Assembly: GCF_001039355.2 (NCBI RefSeq)
Contig: NW_019776091.1
Coordinates: 582,457-646,456 of the forward strand
DNA length: 64,000 bases
Source of the DNA: Lingula anatina
Lineage: Eukaryota; Brachiopoda; Lingulata; Lingulida; Lingulidae
Reading direction: 5' to 3'
Shown here: piece after piece, positions 61,419 to 64,000 of the stretch
How the letters are laid out: each line of letters starts with the position of its first letter
How positions within the stretch are numbered: the first letter of the stretch is position 1
Made by a program: the position numbers and the translations under genes
Notes under the pieces: generated by a model
What the model saw: the letters and a program-made list of their open reading frames with translations, nothing else
Told to the model about the DNA's origin: nothing
Databases searched by the model: none

Positions 61419-64000
61419 TGAAAAAATATATCAAAATTCGAAATAACAGACGATGGCTTACACTTGCGAGAGATCGGAGCTTGCTGAAATATGTTTCTTT
61501 TAAACGCAATTCTAAAAAAAAAAAAGGAGAAAAAAGGGAGAAGTAAACGTTAATCATTAAACATATAAGCCTATAAGGATCGAAAACTCAACCAAAATCA
61601 GTTTATTTTATGGAAAGCCTATTTGGCAACGATTATTTGTTACTGAGCTATATATCTAATGCTAATCTCAAAAATGTGTTTAACAAATAAACTGCCGATT
61701 TGTGACCGTAAGTCCGTGGGTTATGAAAATGTGGGTATTTGTAGTAAATCTATGAAGTGGTTAAAATATTAATATTTTTCAAAATACGACCTACATTTAG
61801 TTCATTATTTACACACCGACACGTGTTAGAAAAGACATAAGAAGTAGAGAGGATAGTCTGGCTAAAAGACAGGCAGTGCATTTGTCCGACGCCTGAATGT
61901 GACCGGTGTAGGCCCCGTCCCACAACTGTCGCATTTCGAGTAACTACTACGTTAGTATTGTGGTTGTTGGGCAATGACCATTGCTTTTCACTATTGTTGC
62001 TCAGTGCGTCGTATTTTCGTGCGTTTACTACCCGTGGATCGGATTTAAACAAGTATCAGAAGTGCGCAACTAAGTTTTGTGGATAATAAGCAGTATTTGT
62101 TTTATATATTTACAACGTTTGCTACAGTGACAATTAGCTTACCGATAGTGTCTTCAACTAGCGTCTCCTATGGCGGTTTTTTCGCTGGTAATCTAGGCCC
62201 TACCACACCTGACAGGTGAGGAGAAAATGTATAACCACTAAACACGTAGGGCCCAAAGTCACAGATCAGGTCGTCAGTAGTAAGCTGTTGGCCTTCCAGA
62301 GGAAAAGGCATAAAATAAAAGCCCCAGATTGAAGCCATAAACCAGTATAACCCTGTTGTCTGACACCGCCATGGTGTAACACAGGCGGTTACATCTATTG
62401 CTCTCCACCCTTCCTGCTAACTGCCGCGAGAACTATTGACAGGTTCATTTGGACGGATAAAAAAAACCGCAAATAAAAGATAAAAGGTTTAGTAAATCAG
62501 ACTGCATAAGCCAGATTATGTTTAACTCCTTTTCAAGAGCACAATCAAAACACAGATTGGGATATCTCATGAGAGCATTGAAAGGGTCGATCCACGAAGA
62601 CCGATGGTGTCTATGGGAATGGGTCTTAGATCGAATTCTGGCGTCATTCCACAAAATGTAGATATTTGAGTCATGTTGCTGACACACATTTTTGTGTAAT
62701 ACTTGCACAACCAATATTTATATAACTTTAAAAACACTGTCGACTTCTTTCCATACTGTTGGGCACTATACCATGAAAACCCGATAATAATTTGAGAGGT
62801 CAAAATTATGCAATTACACAAAATGAGTCAAGTCACTGATATATTTCATTTCGTTTGCGGCACGATCCTCTTGAGAAAACGGGAGTAAAATCGATTTCAT
62901 GTCCAGTTTTACTAATGAATGAACAACTGTGTAAGGACAGGGGAAAGGAGAGTGGGACTTTGAAATGTACTCTCATGTAAAACTCATGATACTGAGTTGA
63001 TGTGTTTTAGTTTCATCCGAAGTATTTGGAGGTTTTTTAACAGTCTAAATTGACATGTTTAAATATTATTGTAAACATAAATAACTGTCAATAACACAAT
63101 ATACAAAGTAAATATCAGAATGTTTATTGAACAGACTTGCTGTCATTACATTATCTACTGCCGTCTCGCAACTGCTCTACTGGTATTTTAGCTTTCAAGA
63201 CAGACACTGCCCTTGTTAAAATCAGTCACAGTTTTTGTTTTACAGAAATAATAACTACAGAAATGGTGTGAGGCATACATTATAGTTAAGCAATGATGTG
63301 GATGACATACACACCATAAAGTGTAGGGTTAGATTGCCAATGTCACTGAATGTGCTTGTCGAAATCTGTATCCAACCTGCTCTCCATTGGAACTGTAAGC
63401 AAACTTGTTTGCAGCAAATCCTTGCAAGGACTTCACAAGTCAGTTCTTTTAATAAGTAAATTTGCACTGAAAATCTAATGTAGGACAAAGTGGTAAAGAT
63501 AACCCACAGACCTTCAGGAAATTAGTTCCTTATGAGAATGTTGTTTATACGGGAGAAGAGTTCTGTCTATGCAACTAAAATTAAGTCGAAAAATGGCAGT
63601 ATCTAGATAAGGGATGGGTTTTCCTTTTAAGTGACAGTATCCCATTTCAGGAATTGGGCCTCTCTTATTTACCTAATATCCAAGAAGAATTCTTGTTTTT
63701 CAATTCTAGGCATCTCTTATTTTCTTGAATACTAGTATGGTGCTGCTACTAAAGGGTTTCAGAGTTATAATAATTAGTTACTTCTTTCTTACTAACATTA
63801 GGTTTTCCAACAGTGCAATAATGCTGGTAATAAAAGCAACTTTCCAGCATGCCAGGACAAGAACTTCCTAACCCTTGCCCCCCCCCCCAAAAAAAAAAAA
63901 AAAAAATGCACCTTACACATTTTGTATTCCTCATGAAGGGCACACCTAAACATCCACATGGATGTGGCTTTGTAATCTATTTCAATAAAAGCAGTTCAGC
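61419..64000. other. Intergenic region, no supported gene
   Basis: AT-rich with homopolymer runs (for example the C-tract plus A-tract near 63880-63906). A minus-strand stretch near 63345-63425 has codon-like character (FAANKFAYSSNGEQVGYRF) and might be the last exon of a gene entering from the right, but no splice chain could be fixed. Confidence 0.45.

Overview
The window is animal nuclear DNA: AT-rich, with spliced genes, GT-AG introns (plus a few GC-AG), microsatellites and many short DNA transposons. Gene content and protein sequences (mitochondrial EF-Ts, Beclin-1, a small heat-shock protein, an invertebrate MUC4-type mucin) suggest a lophotrochozoan, most likely a mollusc. That placement is inference, not proof. 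Reading frames were rebuilt by joining exons at splice sites. All complete gene models close in frame.

Left part (1-22,135). The last exons of RAD51B (+) enter from the left edge, followed by a TTAA-flanked MITE and a LINE remnant. A three-exon small heat-shock protein gene (-) is head-to-head with the six-exon mitochondrial elongation factor Ts gene TSFM (+). The 425-bp gap between their start codons holds a TATA box and a well-phased heat-shock element. An eight-exon guanylate kinase gene, GUK1 (-), spans 9,972-22,135. Its introns hold a 413-bp foldback palindrome and other repeats.

Middle (22,136-36,650). GUK1 is head-to-head with a 16-exon Beclin-1 gene, BECN1 (+). The BECN1 unit (about 7.1-7.3 kb) appears twice in tandem. 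The two coding sequences differ by about a dozen or more silent changes and one amino acid. The only ambiguous base in the window (N at 29,362) lies in the 17-nt joint between the copies, so an assembly artefact (two alleles placed in tandem) is a serious alternative to a real duplication.

Right part (38,064-51,929). A 23-exon gene (-) encodes a 1,569-residue membrane mucin with the MUC4 order of domains: Ser/Thr/Ala-rich repeats, NIDO, AMOP, VWD, a cadherin/Ig-like region, EGF modules, one transmembrane helix and a cytoplasmic tail. Its VWD domain carries GEPH in place of the GDPH autocleavage motif. One intron holds a 549-bp long-TIR element with a 5-bp target duplication.

Far right (52-64 kb). 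This part is gene-poor. It contains a probable solo LTR with an internal 64-bp minisatellite, a palindrome, a small MITE with a 5-bp target duplication, microsatellites, and two weak orphan exon candidates. I saw no CRISPR array, rRNA, convincing tRNA or autonomous transposase gene.
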